Below are positions 8,804 to 17,848 of a stretch of 64,000 bases of DNA, piece after piece; within the stretch, counting starts at the first letter, position 1, and every line of letters begins with the position of its first letter. The stretch spans positions 4,516 through 68,515 of the forward strand of contig DAOLDL010000005.1 in the NCBI GenBank assembly GCA_035327305.1. The letters are read 5' to 3'. This stretch comes from CALMUP01 sp035327305 (GTDB lineage Bacteria; Verrucomicrobiota; Kiritimatiellia; CAIVKH01). Below the pieces are notes generated by a model that did not search any database, was not told where the DNA came from, and saw only the letters and a list, made by a program, of their open reading frames with translations. The translations under genes and the position numbers were made by a program.

Positions 8804-9274
8804 ATGAATGAAGCCAAAACAAGCGATGCATTACTTGATGTAACCTCGGTGGCGTGGAATTGGCGGGCGCGCCAGAATCCGCCGGCGCCTAAAAATCAGC
8901 CGACGGCGAAGAAGATTCTAATTCAAGCGTTGGTTCCGAGTGTGATTGGTTTGATCTTGTATTTCTTTTTTGGTTTGCGAATTTTCCCTTACATTCTGTG
9001 GGGAATTGCCGTCACGTTTCTTTTGATCGGCTTGTTTGCGCCCAAGGCTTTTCTCTCCATTGAGCGGGGTATGCAGAAGTTTGGTCACTGGGTGGGCATT
9101 GCCTTGTCGTATATATTGCTTGTCCCATTTTACTTCATTGTATTTTCCATCGGCCATTTTTTCCGCGGGCTGTCGGGCAAGGATACACTGCATCTCAAGT
9201 TCAAAAAGAATGATGATACATACTGGACCGACCGCGCCCCGCTCAAACCTGAACATTTTAAGAAGCAATACTAA
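8804..9274 (+). CDS. SxtJ family membrane protein
   Basis: The 156-residue protein has a polar N-terminus, then hydrophobic segments around residues 44-85 (including LIQALVPSVIGLILYFFFG) and 98-125, and a polar C-terminal tail. Its size, topology and position directly before a carbamoyltransferase match the SxtJ family, named from saxitoxin clusters but widespread. The stop TAA overlaps the next ATG by 1 nt (TAATG), so translation is probably coupled. The biochemical role is unknown; a membrane partner of the carbamoyltransferase is inferred from conserved neighbourhood. Confidence 0.75.
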   Translation: MNEAKTSDALLDVTSVAWNWRARQNPPAPKNQPTAKKILIQALVPSVIGLILYFFFGLRIFPYILWGIAVTFLLIGLFAPKAFLSIERGMQKFGHWVGIALSYILLVPFYFIVFSIGHFFRGLSGKDTLHLKFKKNDDTYWTDRAPLKPEHFKKQY

Positions 9275-11103
9275 TGAATATTCTCGGAATCAGCGCATTC
9301 TATCATGACTCCGCCGCGGCGCTAATACGTGACGGTAAAATCATTGCCGCCGCCCAGGAAGAGCGTTTCACGCGTAGAAAACACGATGCGGAATTTCCTT
9401 ACCATGCCGTTCGTTATTGCATGGCCGAAGGCAAAATAGGTCCGGGCCAACTGGATGCCGTGGCTTTTTACGACAAGCCGATCAATAAATTCAGCCGCAT
9501 TCTGGAAACATACTTGAGCGTTGCGCCTCGTGGGCTGGAGTCGTTCATGATGTCGATCCCTGTATGGGTTAAACAAAAGTTATGGATTCCGGTTGAAATT
9601 GAAATCGCCATGGAAAAGTGCGGCTTGAATATGCCGGAAAATATGTATTTTCCGGAACACCACGAGTCACATGCCGCCAGCGCATTTTATCCGTCACCAT
9701 TTGAAAGCGCCGCCATTCTCACGTTGGACGGGGTTGGGGAATGGGCCACCACCACCCTGGGGCGGGGGAATGGCAATAAACTCGAACTGCTGAAGGAAAT
9801 GCGTTTTCCGCATTCGCTGGGACTGTTGTACTCGGCTTTCACGTATTTTGTCGGATTCAAGGTAAATTCCGGCGAATACAAATTGATGGGCCTCGCGCCG
9901 TATGGACGCCCGAAATATGTGGATGTCATACTTGATAATTTAATGGATCTGAAGGAAGACGGTTCCTTCCGCATGAACATGGACTACTTCGGTTATGTCG
10001 ATGGCTTGCGGATGACCAACGAGAAGTTTGATTCCCTGTTTGGTGGACCACCACGAAAGCAGGAGTCGGAAATCTCCGAGCGGGAAATGGACATCGCCGC
10101 TTCGATTCAGAAAGTGACGGAGGAAGTTGTCATGCGCATGGCTCGCCATGCCCACAAGGTCACAGGCGAGAAGTATTTATGTCTGGCCGGCGGCGTGGCG
10201 TTGAATTGCGTAGCCAATGGCCGGCTACTCCGGGAGGGTCCGTTTGACGACATCTGGATTCAACCGGCGGCTGGTGATGCCGGAGGCGCTTTGGGTGCGG
10301 CGCTTGCCGTTTGGCACATGGAGCACGACAAGCCCCGCCAAGTCGATGGCAAGCGGGACAGCATGAGCGGTTCGTTTCTTGGCCCGGCATTTCCCGAAGA
10401 TGAAACCAAGGCGTTTCTCGATGCCCACGGTTATGTTTATCGCCATGTATCAGAGACCGAATGGGCGCCGGAAATCGCCCGCTTGATCGCCGACGAAAAA
10501 GTGATCGGCTTGTGCCAGGGCCGGATGGAATTCGGTCCCCGTGCGCTTGGCGGAAGGTCGATCATCGGAGACGCACGTTCTCCGAAAATGCAATCGGTCA
10601 TGAATCTGAAGATCAAGTACCGGGAGTCTTTCCGTCCTTTTGCACCTACGTGTCTTGAGGAAAAGGTCAGCGAATACTTTGAACTGGACCGGCGGTCCCC
10701 TTATATGTTGCTGGTGGCGCAGGTGCGTCAGGATCGATGCCTGGGGGTTGAGGAAAGCAAGACGCTATCCTTGAAAGAACGAATCAACCAGATTCGATCG
10801 GATGTGCCCGCCATCACCCATGTTGATTATTCCGCCCGCGTACAGACCGTATCCAAGGAAGAAAATTCCCGTTACTACGATATTATCAAGGCGTTCGAAC
10901 AATTGACGGGGTACGGAGTCATCATCAACACTTCCTTTAATGTTCGCGGCGAACCGATCATCTGCACCCCCGAAGATGCTTATCGTTGCTTTATGCGTAC
11001 CGATATGGATTATTTGGTGCTGGATTCTTTTATCCTGGAAAAAAATGCCCAGCCGGAATGGAAAGAGACCTCGGACTGGCGAAATGATTATGTGCTCGAT
11101 TGA
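9274..11103 (+). CDS. NodU/TobZ-type O-carbamoyltransferase
   Basis: The 609-residue protein belongs to the carbamoyltransferase family that makes carbamoyl-adenylate from carbamoyl phosphate and ATP, then transfers it to a hydroxyl. The Kae1-like domain starts MNILGISAFYHDSAAALI and contains the metal-site HHESHAASAFYPSPF (residues 129-143) and CLAGGVALNCVANG. The C-terminal YrdC-like half has GRMEFGPRALGGRSI, RESFRPFAP and NTSFNVRGEPI. Length is normal. It lies between SxtJ and a DUF5989 gene, a recurrent trio. Because glycosyltransferases lie just upstream, a surface sugar is one possible acceptor, but this is inference. Confidence 0.93.
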   Translation: MNILGISAFYHDSAAALIRDGKIIAAAQEERFTRRKHDAEFPYHAVRYCMAEGKIGPGQLDAVAFYDKPINKFSRILETYLSVAPRGLESFMMSIPVWVKQKLWIPVEIEIAMEKCGLNMPENMYFPEHHESHAASAFYPSPFESAAILTLDGVGEWATTTLGRGNGNKLELLKEMRFPHSLGLLYSAFTYFVGFKVNSGEYKLMGLAPYGRPKYVDVILDNLMDLKEDGSFRMNMDYFGYVDGLRMTNEKFDSLFGGPPRKQESEISEREMDIAASIQKVTEEVVMRMARHAHKVTGEKYLCLAGGVALNCVANGRLLREGPFDDIWIQPAAGDAGGALGAALAVWHMEHDKPRQVDGKRDSMSGSFLGPAFPEDETKAFLDAHGYVYRHVSETEWAPEIARLIADEKVIGLCQGRMEFGPRALGGRSIIGDARSPKMQSVMNLKIKYRESFRPFAPTCLEEKVSEYFELDRRSPYMLLVAQVRQDRCLGVEESKTLSLKERINQIRSDVPAITHVDYSARVQTVSKEENSRYYDIIKAFEQLTGYGVIINTSFNVRGEPIICTPEDAYRCFMRTDMDYLVLDSFILEKNAQPEWKETSDWRNDYVLD

Positions 11104-11143
11104 TATCGGTTGATTCCAGGTTGGAGTTGCAAGGGAATTACGT

Positions 11144-11308
11144 ATGCGAATGTTTAAATATTTAGGTCGTTTGATTAAGGAATTTTTTGAATTTGCCTGG
11201 CATAACAAGGCATGGTGGATCATTCCCATTGTGCTTATGTTGCTGATGTTGGGCTTTCTGATAACCGCAGGTTCCAGCGTCGCGCCGTTTATTTACACCT
11301 TGTTCTAA
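11144..11308 (+). CDS. small DUF5989-like membrane protein (54 aa)
   Basis: The frame starts MRMFKYLGRLIKEFFEFAW, continues with a basic HNKAWW and one transmembrane segment IIPIVLMLLMLGFLITAG, and ends SSVAPFIYTLF. This matches my knowledge of the short DUF5989 proteins found after SxtJ/carbamoyltransferase pairs. It begins 40 nt after the carbamoyltransferase stop with AAGGGA about 9 nt upstream of the ATG. The Trp/aromatic-rich amphipathic N-terminus would lie at the membrane face. The function is not known; it is presumably a subunit or anchor of the carbamoylation complex. Confidence 0.75.
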   Translation: MRMFKYLGRLIKEFFEFAWHNKAWWIIPIVLMLLMLGFLITAGSSVAPFIYTLF

Positions 11309-11420
11309 TCCTGCCTGTTTGAAGTTGAACCTGCGTGCGGTTTTATCTACCGTACTCCCAGCTTTGGTCCGACAAACATCGGGCCGATCATGGATCACAT
11401 TCTGACTGCAAGGATTTCAC

Positions 11421-12707
11421 ATGCCGAATACTGTTTTGATTGGTGCCCAATGGGGCGATGAGGGTAAGGGAAAAATCATTGACGTACTGACGGAAAAGGT
11501 CGGTTGGGTCGTTCGCTATCAAGGCGGCAACAACGCCGGTCATACTGTCGAAATCGGCAAGGAAAAATATGTGTTGCATCTCGTGCCTTCCGGAATTCTG
11601 CACGAAGGCAAAAAATGCGTGATCGGCAATGGACTGGTTGTCGATCCCGTGGCATTGGTAAAGGAAATTCAGGGGGTCGTGGATCGCGGCATTGATCCTT
11701 CCGGTCGATTTTTCATCAGCGATCGCGCCCATGTGGTGCTTCCTTATCACAAACTGATTGATGAATACCGCGAGAAAAAGCCTTCATCCGGTAAATCGAT
11801 CGGCACGACCAAACGCGGGATTGGACCCACGTATGGCGATAAGGCCGCGCGAACCGGATTGCGAATGGGAGATTTGCTCGATCCGGATCGTGAATCATTG
11901 TTGCGTGAAAAAATTGCCGCCAACAACCGCATTCTGGCCGCCCTCGGCGCTCCGGAAGTGGATGCCGACGATGTCGTTCAAGCAACGCTGACCGCCGCCG
12001 ATTATCTGGCGCCGTTTATTCAAGATACGATTCCGCTTTTGCACGAGGCAATATCCGGTGGGCAATCCGTATTATTCGAAGGCGCCCAGGGAACCATGCT
12101 GGATATCGATTACGGCACTTATCCTTTTGTAACTTCATCAAGCGCCACTGCAGGAGGCGCCTGCACGGGCTCTGGTGTTCCGCCGCATAGGATAGACCGC
12201 GTATTGGGAGTGGTGAAGGCATATTCGACACGGGTGGGGGAAGGCCCGTTTCCCTCGGAGCTTACCGATGCCGCTGGAGATGCATTGCGAAAAGCCGGCA
12301 ATGAATTCGGCGCCACTACCGGACGGCCGCGCCGATGCGGGTGGTTTGATCTGGTGGTTGCCCGCTATTCCGTGATGGTCAATGGCATTGATGTTTGGGC
12401 GGTAACCAAACTGGATGTGCTTGATAATGTTGAAACCATAAGGATTTGTGTGGCTTACGAATGCGACGGGAAGCGCCTTGATGTTGTGCCGTCCAATGTT
12501 CGCATATTGGAAAAATGCCGCCCGATTTACGAAGATTTGCCTGGATGGATGAGTTCAACCAAGGAAGTCTCGTGCTGGGATGATCTCCCGGCCAATGCCA
12601 AGGCATATTTGCGGCGACTTGAAGAATTGACCAAGGTCAAGATCGGCATACTTTCCGTTGGACCTCAACGCGCCAGTACGATTATGCTGGGGTCAAATTT
12701 GTTCTAA
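11421..12707 (+). CDS. purA: adenylosuccinate synthase
   Basis: The 428-residue enzyme condenses IMP and aspartate using GTP, the first committed step to AMP. The P-loop-like GAQWGDEGKGK with the catalytic Asp lies at residues 8-18, and GGNNAGHTV with the catalytic His follows. GTTKRGIGPTY and the IMP loop segment TTGRPRRCGWFD are also present. Length matches bacterial PurA. AAGGA sits 7 nt upstream of the ATG. It precedes uppS by 43 nt and may head the uppS-cdsA-rseP run. Confidence 0.97.
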   Translation: MPNTVLIGAQWGDEGKGKIIDVLTEKVGWVVRYQGGNNAGHTVEIGKEKYVLHLVPSGILHEGKKCVIGNGLVVDPVALVKEIQGVVDRGIDPSGRFFISDRAHVVLPYHKLIDEYREKKPSSGKSIGTTKRGIGPTYGDKAARTGLRMGDLLDPDRESLLREKIAANNRILAALGAPEVDADDVVQATLTAADYLAPFIQDTIPLLHEAISGGQSVLFEGAQGTMLDIDYGTYPFVTSSSATAGGACTGSGVPPHRIDRVLGVVKAYSTRVGEGPFPSELTDAAGDALRKAGNEFGATTGRPRRCGWFDLVVARYSVMVNGIDVWAVTKLDVLDNVETIRICVAYECDGKRLDVVPSNVRILEKCRPIYEDLPGWMSSTKEVSCWDDLPANAKAYLRRLEELTKVKIGILSVGPQRASTIMLGSNLF

Positions 12708-12750
12708 GCGCTTGGTGGACGATCCACAAGATTGTGGCAGTCATACAATT

Positions 12751-13470
12751 ATGAGCAAGGCAACGACAGGAAACATGCCCCGGCACGTGGCCATCATCAT
12801 GGATGGCAATGGCCGTTGGGCCAAAAATCAAGGCTTGCCCCGAATCAAGGGTCATCAGACCGGCGCGGAGTCTGTGCGAGCCATTCTCAAGGCCTGCCGC
12901 AAGCATGATATTGAATTCCTTACCCTTTATGCGTTCAGCTCTGAAAATTGGATTCGCCCAAAGCCGGAAGTAACCGGCTTGATGGCGCTGTTGAAGAAAT
13001 TTCTCCGCGACCAATCACATGAGCTTCACGAAAACGAAGTCAAATTAAGGGTGATTGGTCATGCCCAGGATTTACCTTCCTCCGTGCAGTCGGAACTACA
13101 CCGGGTCATTGAAGAAACCGCACACTATAAAAAAGGCACACTGACGCTTGCTTTGAGTTATGGTAGTCGAACAGAGATTACCGATGCCGTGAAAGCTATT
13201 GCCCGCAAAGTTCATAATGGGTCGCTCAAGCCTTCGGCCATTTCTGAAAAAACCATTCAACAGCATTTGTATGCCCCGGATATTCCTGATCCCGACCTTT
13301 TGATTCGCACCAGCGGTGAAATGAGGATCAGCAACTTTCTACTTTGGCAGTTGTCGTATGCTGAAATTTACGTTACTCCGGTCCTGTGGCCGGATTTCCG
13401 GGAGGCGGAATTCGACGCGGCTTTGGAAAACTACATGCAACGGCACCGTCGCTTTGGGGATGTGAAATAA
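12751..13470 (+). CDS. uppS: isoprenyl transferase (undecaprenyl diphosphate synthase)
   Basis: The 239-residue cis-prenyltransferase elongates farnesyl diphosphate with isopentenyl diphosphate to the C55 carrier. Motif I, HVAIIMDGNGRWAKNQG, carries the catalytic Asp. FLTLYAFSSENW and the C-terminal DLLIRTSGEMRISNFLLWQ are also family signatures. The ATG at 12751 is chosen because an upstream in-frame start would lie inside purA. The next gene, cdsA, starts 1 nt after the stop. It supplies the lipid that UppP at the left of the window recycles. Confidence 0.96.
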   Translation: MSKATTGNMPRHVAIIMDGNGRWAKNQGLPRIKGHQTGAESVRAILKACRKHDIEFLTLYAFSSENWIRPKPEVTGLMALLKKFLRDQSHELHENEVKLRVIGHAQDLPSSVQSELHRVIEETAHYKKGTLTLALSYGSRTEITDAVKAIARKVHNGSLKPSAISEKTIQQHLYAPDIPDPDLLIRTSGEMRISNFLLWQLSYAEIYVTPVLWPDFREAEFDAALENYMQRHRRFGDVK

Positions 13471-13471
13471 C

Positions 13472-14317
13472 ATGTTGAAGCACCGGGTACGTAGCGGTGT
13501 ATTGATGGGCGCGGCATTGATCGCCGCGTTGTATTTCCTTCCCGCCGAGGGAGCTATTCTTCTCCTGATCTTGATATGCGGAGTTGCCTTGCATGAGTTC
13601 TACGCCCTTCTCCGGAATGGTGGCATTCCCCATTTCCCATGGATCGGAATCACGGGCGGAGTTCTTCTGCTGATTTCAACGTGGTGGGTTTATCATTCCG
13701 GCGATAGCCACGGATTTAAAGGCGATGTGGAAGCCGTGGTGTTGTTTGGAATTGCCGCGACGATTTTTGTTCGCCAGATGTTTGTGCCAACCCTTGAACA
13801 TTCACTTAAATCCATGGCGGCCACGCTACTTGGCGTAATTTATGTGGCTTGGATGTTTAACTTTCTTAACAAACTACTGCTTGTTTTTGGCTTTCAGGAA
13901 GGTCGTCTGTTAATTTTTTATCTGGCACTGGTGGTAAAATTGACCGATGTCGGGGCGTTTTTTGTGGGTTGCCGTCTCGGGGGAAAAAAATTCTTCCCCC
14001 GCATATCCCCGGCCAAAACCTGGTCGGGAGTTATTGGGGGATTGCTAACAGGATTGATTTTCAGTCTGTTGGGATGGTATTTGATACACCCGATGTTGCC
14101 TGATCTGGCGTTCGGCTGGCTCGATGCGGTGATTCTGGGTGTACTTTTGTCCGCCACCGGGATCATCGGTGATTTGATCGAATCGCTTATAAAACGGGCA
14201 TCAGGTGTGAAGGACTCCGGAACCATCATCAAGGGAATGGGCGGAGTTCTGGATGTATTGGATAGCTTAATGTTCGCCGCCCCGGTGTTGTATATTTATA
14301 TGCGTCTTTTCGCGTAA
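13472..14317 (+). CDS. cdsA: phosphatidate cytidylyltransferase
   Basis: The 281-residue polytopic membrane enzyme makes CDP-diacylglycerol from phosphatidic acid and CTP. The C-terminal signature is recognisable (GDLIESLIKRASGVKDSG) with the usual Ser, Lys-Arg and Lys-Asp residues. The following PGHGGxxDRxD segment reads KGMGGVLDVLD, so His is Met and Arg is Val. I recall similar variants in Planctomycetes/Verrucomicrobia-type bacteria. The gene sits between uppS and rseP as in many bacteria, but the dxr gene often found between them is absent. Confidence 0.93.
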   Translation: MLKHRVRSGVLMGAALIAALYFLPAEGAILLLILICGVALHEFYALLRNGGIPHFPWIGITGGVLLLISTWWVYHSGDSHGFKGDVEAVVLFGIAATIFVRQMFVPTLEHSLKSMAATLLGVIYVAWMFNFLNKLLLVFGFQEGRLLIFYLALVVKLTDVGAFFVGCRLGGKKFFPRISPAKTWSGVIGGLLTGLIFSLLGWYLIHPMLPDLAFGWLDAVILGVLLSATGIIGDLIESLIKRASGVKDSGTIIKGMGGVLDVLDSLMFAAPVLYIYMRLFA

Positions 14318-14360
14318 ACCGGGTAATGACGTATAGTATCCGCAAATAAGGAATAGACGC

Positions 14361-15719
14361 ATGTTGACAATTTTATCTATCGCCATTGTGGCGCTGTTGT
14401 TTTCGTTTACCATATTCGTCCATGAACTCGGGCATTTCCTGGTCGCCCGCTGGTGCGGAATGACCGTGGATGCCTTTGCCATCGGCATGGGACCAGCCAT
14501 TTGGAAACGCAAAATCAACGGCGTGGAATATAAGCTTTGTGCATTTCCCATCGGAGGCTATGTGGCCCTGCCGCAAATGGGGCCGAGTGAGGAAACAGGG
14601 AAAACCGCCGAAGAGGACGGTCGCAACCTTCCGCCGGTAAGGCCCATCCACAAAATTCTCGTCGGCTTCGCTGGCGTAACATTCAACATGATTTTTGCTG
14701 TTTTCCTGGCGTATGTGATTTTCTGGCAAAGCAAAGCCATCGCGCCGGAGTACGAAAGCAGTGCGGTTGGCTACGTAGAGGCTGATAGCGATGCTTATGC
14801 CGCCGGAATTCGGGTGGGCGATGTGATAACCGCCGTTAATGGGGAATCGATTTCCACCTGGGAGCAATACATCATTGTCACCGCACTTCGCGATCACGTC
14901 ATATTGGATCTACGGCGCGGCGAAAGTGAAATCATTCAGGTTTCACTGCCGACTACACGAATCACCGGCGGGCGTATCATTCCCGGCATGTACCCCAAAA
15001 ACTATTGCATCGTTCTGGATACGTTTGCCGATTCGCCGGCACGGGTGGCTGGTCTTTTGCCCGGAGATCATATCCTTTCATTGGACGGGCAGGCTTTGTT
15101 CAGCCGTGAACAGATGGTGGATTTGATTCATGCATCGCAAGGCCGTCCGGTTGAGTTGGAAGTTCGCCGCGATGGCCAGTTGATGTTGTTGACCGTTACG
15201 CCAATTTACAGTGAAGAATACAATCGGGCCATGATCGGAATTAAATTCCGCACCGATGAAGTCAAGCGGCCGTGGGACCAGATAAAGTCGCATGCCACGT
15301 TGATTTTCCGTATCCTGAAGGCGTTGGTCACGCCATCTGAATCAAAAGCCGCCGCCGAAGCGATCGGAGGCCCGGTGGCCATCATCGATATCTTTATGAA
15401 ATTCGCGGCGTTGGGTTTCATGCAGGCGTTGTGGTTTGCCTGTTTGTTGAATGTAAATCTGGCCGTGATGAACCTCCTCCCGCTACCCGTGTTGGATGGC
15501 GGACACATTCTGTTTTCATTCTGGGAAATGGTGACACGCAAGCCCGCACCGCCCAAGTTGATCGCATTTTTATGGAAAGTGTCGGCGGTTCTGTTACTAT
15601 CACTTTTTGTGTTGCTCACATACCGGGATATATCCCGGATATTCTCCAGCTCCAAGAGCACTCCTGTTCGTGCGGCACCGGCCGAAACACAACCTCCTCC
15701 CGAGCCGGTTGAGCCTTAA
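14361..15719 (+). CDS. rseP: RIP metalloprotease RseP (site-2 protease)
   Basis: The 452-residue intramembrane zinc protease has the HELGH motif at residues 21-25 in the first helix and NLLPLPVLDGGHILF in the last third, which supplies the metal-binding Asp. Two PDZ domains lie between them, at about 130-205 and 217-290. The family cleaves anti-sigma factors and remnant signal peptides within the inner membrane. Length is normal for two-PDZ members. It follows cdsA by 43 nt and has a weak TATAGT-type element just upstream. The Pro-rich C-terminal tail is probably disordered. Confidence 0.95.
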   Translation: MLTILSIAIVALLFSFTIFVHELGHFLVARWCGMTVDAFAIGMGPAIWKRKINGVEYKLCAFPIGGYVALPQMGPSEETGKTAEEDGRNLPPVRPIHKILVGFAGVTFNMIFAVFLAYVIFWQSKAIAPEYESSAVGYVEADSDAYAAGIRVGDVITAVNGESISTWEQYIIVTALRDHVILDLRRGESEIIQVSLPTTRITGGRIIPGMYPKNYCIVLDTFADSPARVAGLLPGDHILSLDGQALFSREQMVDLIHASQGRPVELEVRRDGQLMLLTVTPIYSEEYNRAMIGIKFRTDEVKRPWDQIKSHATLIFRILKALVTPSESKAAAEAIGGPVAIIDIFMKFAALGFMQALWFACLLNVNLAVMNLLPLPVLDGGHILFSFWEMVTRKPAPPKLIAFLWKVSAVLLLSLFVLLTYRDISRIFSSSKSTPVRAAPAETQPPPEPVEP

Positions 15720-15734
15720 ATAAGGTACTCCGTT

Positions 15735-17456
15735 ATGATAAAATCAGTAAAAGAATTCGTGCCCGAATGGGCAAAAGATGCCATTTGGTACCAAATTTTC
15801 CCGGAACGTTTCCGGAATGGATGTTCCCGCAGTAATCCCAAACTGGAGGATTTTGCTAATCGTTCGATTCCCGGCTGGAAAATCATGCCTTGGGGTTCCG
15901 ACTGGTATGGACGGCAATCCTGGGAGAAAAAACGCGGCGGTTTTTTTGACACCGTTTATTTGCGTCGTTACGGCGGCGATTTGGTCGGTGTATTCGAGAA
16001 GCTCGATTACCTGCAGGAACTCGGCGTAACCGCCATTTACCTCAACCCGGTTTTTCACGCGCAATCATTGCATAAATACGACGGTTCATCCTTTCACCAT
16101 GTCGATCCTTCCTTCGGTCCGGATCGCGATGGCGATTTGAAGCGAATGGCCAAAGCAAAAGAAACCGAGGATCCGGCTACATGGATTTGGACCGAGGCGG
16201 ACAAGTTTTTATTGAAGCTCATTCGCGAAGTTCACCGCCGGGGCATGAAAATCATCCTGGACGGTGTATTCAATCATACCGGACGGGAGTTTTTTGCCTT
16301 TAAGGACATGTTGGAAAAAGGAAAAAAATCCCGCTATCGCAATTGGTACAAAATCAAGCATTGGAATACCGATGGCACGTTCGAATACGAAGGTTGGTTC
16401 GGGCATTCCGCCCTGCCTGAACTTGCGCGGACTGAAAATGACCTGATTCCCCCGGTTCGGAAATATGTTTTTGATATCACAAGTCGCTGGATGGATCCAA
16501 ACGGCGATGGAGATCCGTCGGACGGCATTGACGGTTGGCGATTGGATGTGGCGTTTTGCGTACCCCATGGCTTCTGGAAAAAATGGCGCAAGCATGTGAA
16601 GTCGATCAATCCCGAGGCTTATCTGACGGCGGAAATTGTCACCCTGGCGCAGGATTATCTCAAGGGCGATGAATTTGACGCAGTGATGAATTACATGTGG
16701 CTGTTTCCATCCGTAAGTTTCTTCAGCAATGCCAAAAAAGCCATGAAGGCGTCCGAGTTGCAGAAGTCCCTGAATACCGTGCGCAGGGCTTACCCGGACC
16801 AGGTCATGTATGTGCAACAGAATCTGTTCGACTCCCATGATGTCGGGCGTGTGCTTTCCGTGCTGAACAATCCGGAGGTGTTGCCGATCGAAAACTTCGA
16901 GCATTACTTCCATTTGTCACGGGTCAAGCATGGCGCGAATTTCCGGACGACCAAGCCGACTCCCGATGCGGTGCAAGCATTGAAACAGGCCGTGATTTTC
17001 CAGATGACGTATCCCGGTGCGCCGATGATTTATTACGGAACGGAAGCCGGAATGTGGGGCGCCAACGACCCATGTGACCGCCAGCCCATGTTGTGGGATG
17101 ATATCCGCTATGAGCCGGAGCGACATACGCCGGAAGGTAAAACACGTCCGCACAAACGCGCGCCGGACCGGAAGCTTTTTGCCTTCTACCAAAATGCCAT
17201 AGCCGTTCGCCAATCGCATGAGGTGTTGCGCCGAGGCGACATCACCTGGCGAAAACATGAGAATCCCCGCGTGTTGATTTACGATCGCATACACAAAGGC
17301 GTGGTGATCCGGGTGGTGTTAAACGCTGGCAAAAAATCAGCAAAAGTGAATCTGCCTTTTTCCGGTATTGATTTGTGGAGCGGGCGGGAGTTAACTCGCG
17401 GTCCGGTTGTTGTTCCGTCGCGCGGCTGGATAATTGTGCGAAAAAACGTGCGTTGA
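15735..17456 (+). CDS. GH13 alpha-amylase-family glycoside hydrolase (neopullulanase/cyclomaltodextrinase-like)
   Basis: The 573-residue protein is a GH13 (beta/alpha)8 enzyme acting on alpha-glucans. It starts WAKDAIWYQIFPERF, as in neopullulanase and maltogenic amylase types. Region I is DGVFNHTG (176-183). Region II, GWRLDVAF, holds the nucleophile Asp271. The acid/base is Glu300 in TAEIV, and His368-Asp369 in FDSHDV supply the third carboxylate region, so all catalytic residues are present. A C-terminal beta domain follows. There is no signal peptide, so it probably acts on intracellular malto-oligosaccharides or glycogen products. It starts 15 nt after rseP, and a palindrome straddles its stop codon. 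Confidence 0.9.
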   Translation: MIKSVKEFVPEWAKDAIWYQIFPERFRNGCSRSNPKLEDFANRSIPGWKIMPWGSDWYGRQSWEKKRGGFFDTVYLRRYGGDLVGVFEKLDYLQELGVTAIYLNPVFHAQSLHKYDGSSFHHVDPSFGPDRDGDLKRMAKAKETEDPATWIWTEADKFLLKLIREVHRRGMKIILDGVFNHTGREFFAFKDMLEKGKKSRYRNWYKIKHWNTDGTFEYEGWFGHSALPELARTENDLIPPVRKYVFDITSRWMDPNGDGDPSDGIDGWRLDVAFCVPHGFWKKWRKHVKSINPEAYLTAEIVTLAQDYLKGDEFDAVMNYMWLFPSVSFFSNAKKAMKASELQKSLNTVRRAYPDQVMYVQQNLFDSHDVGRVLSVLNNPEVLPIENFEHYFHLSRVKHGANFRTTKPTPDAVQALKQAVIFQMTYPGAPMIYYGTEAGMWGANDPCDRQPMLWDDIRYEPERHTPEGKTRPHKRAPDRKLFAFYQNAIAVRQSHEVLRRGDITWRKHENPRVLIYDRIHKGVVIRVVLNAGKKSAKVNLPFSGIDLWSGRELTRGPVVVPSRGWIIVRKNVR

Positions 17457-17468
17457 ATCCGGATTCAA
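17453..17468. repeat. perfect 16-bp palindrome at the end of the GH13 gene
   Basis: TTGAATCCGGATTCAA is a perfect inverted repeat overlapping the GH13 stop codon and lying 30 nt before the AhpD-like start. There is no T-run, so it is a poor terminator. An operator or a chance palindrome is possible. Confidence 0.3.
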
Positions 17469-17498
17469 GCGTATGCTTAATCCTTTGAGGGTTTGATC

Positions 17499-17843
17499 AT
17501 GAGTAAAAGCTATAAGGAAATTACCGCACGCATATCCAGGAATGCCGCAACATTCGCCAAGGAAAATCCCGGTGTTATGCAAGGGTTCCGGCAAATGAGC
17601 GGTTCCGCCATTTCTGATGGGGTGTTAAGCGCCAAACACAAGGAATTGATTGCCTTGGCAATCGGAATCGCCCAGCGTTGTGACGGATGCATTGGTTTTC
17701 ACGTGAAAAAACTTATTGAGCTTGGAGCAACCCGCGAAGAAATCGTGGAAGCGCTTGGCGTGAATGTTTACATGGGCGGAGGTCCGGCCTTGATGTATGT
17801 TGCCGATGCCCTGCATGCTTATGATGAATTCAAAGCCGGTTAA
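17499..17843 (+). CDS. carboxymuconolactone decarboxylase / AhpD-like protein
   Basis: The 114-residue protein has the AhpD-type redox motif QRCDGCIGFHVKK with Cys61, Cys64 and His68, followed by GATREEIVEAL and VNVYMGGGPALMY. It is all-helical in this family and usually forms oligomers with peroxidase or thiol-disulfide activity; many members have unknown substrates. TTGAGG lies 8 nt before the ATG at 17499, which is preferred over the TTG six bases upstream. The NYN-LOTUS gene begins 5 nt after its stop, so the two are co-transcribed. Confidence 0.88.
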   Translation: MSKSYKEITARISRNAATFAKENPGVMQGFRQMSGSAISDGVLSAKHKELIALAIGIAQRCDGCIGFHVKKLIELGATREEIVEALGVNVYMGGGPALMYVADALHAYDEFKAG

Positions 17844-17848
17844 TCGAT

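Noticed and set aside
17493..17498. TTG start of the AhpD-like gene
   Set aside because: The ATG at 17499 has better spacing to TTGAGG and a normal family N-terminus.
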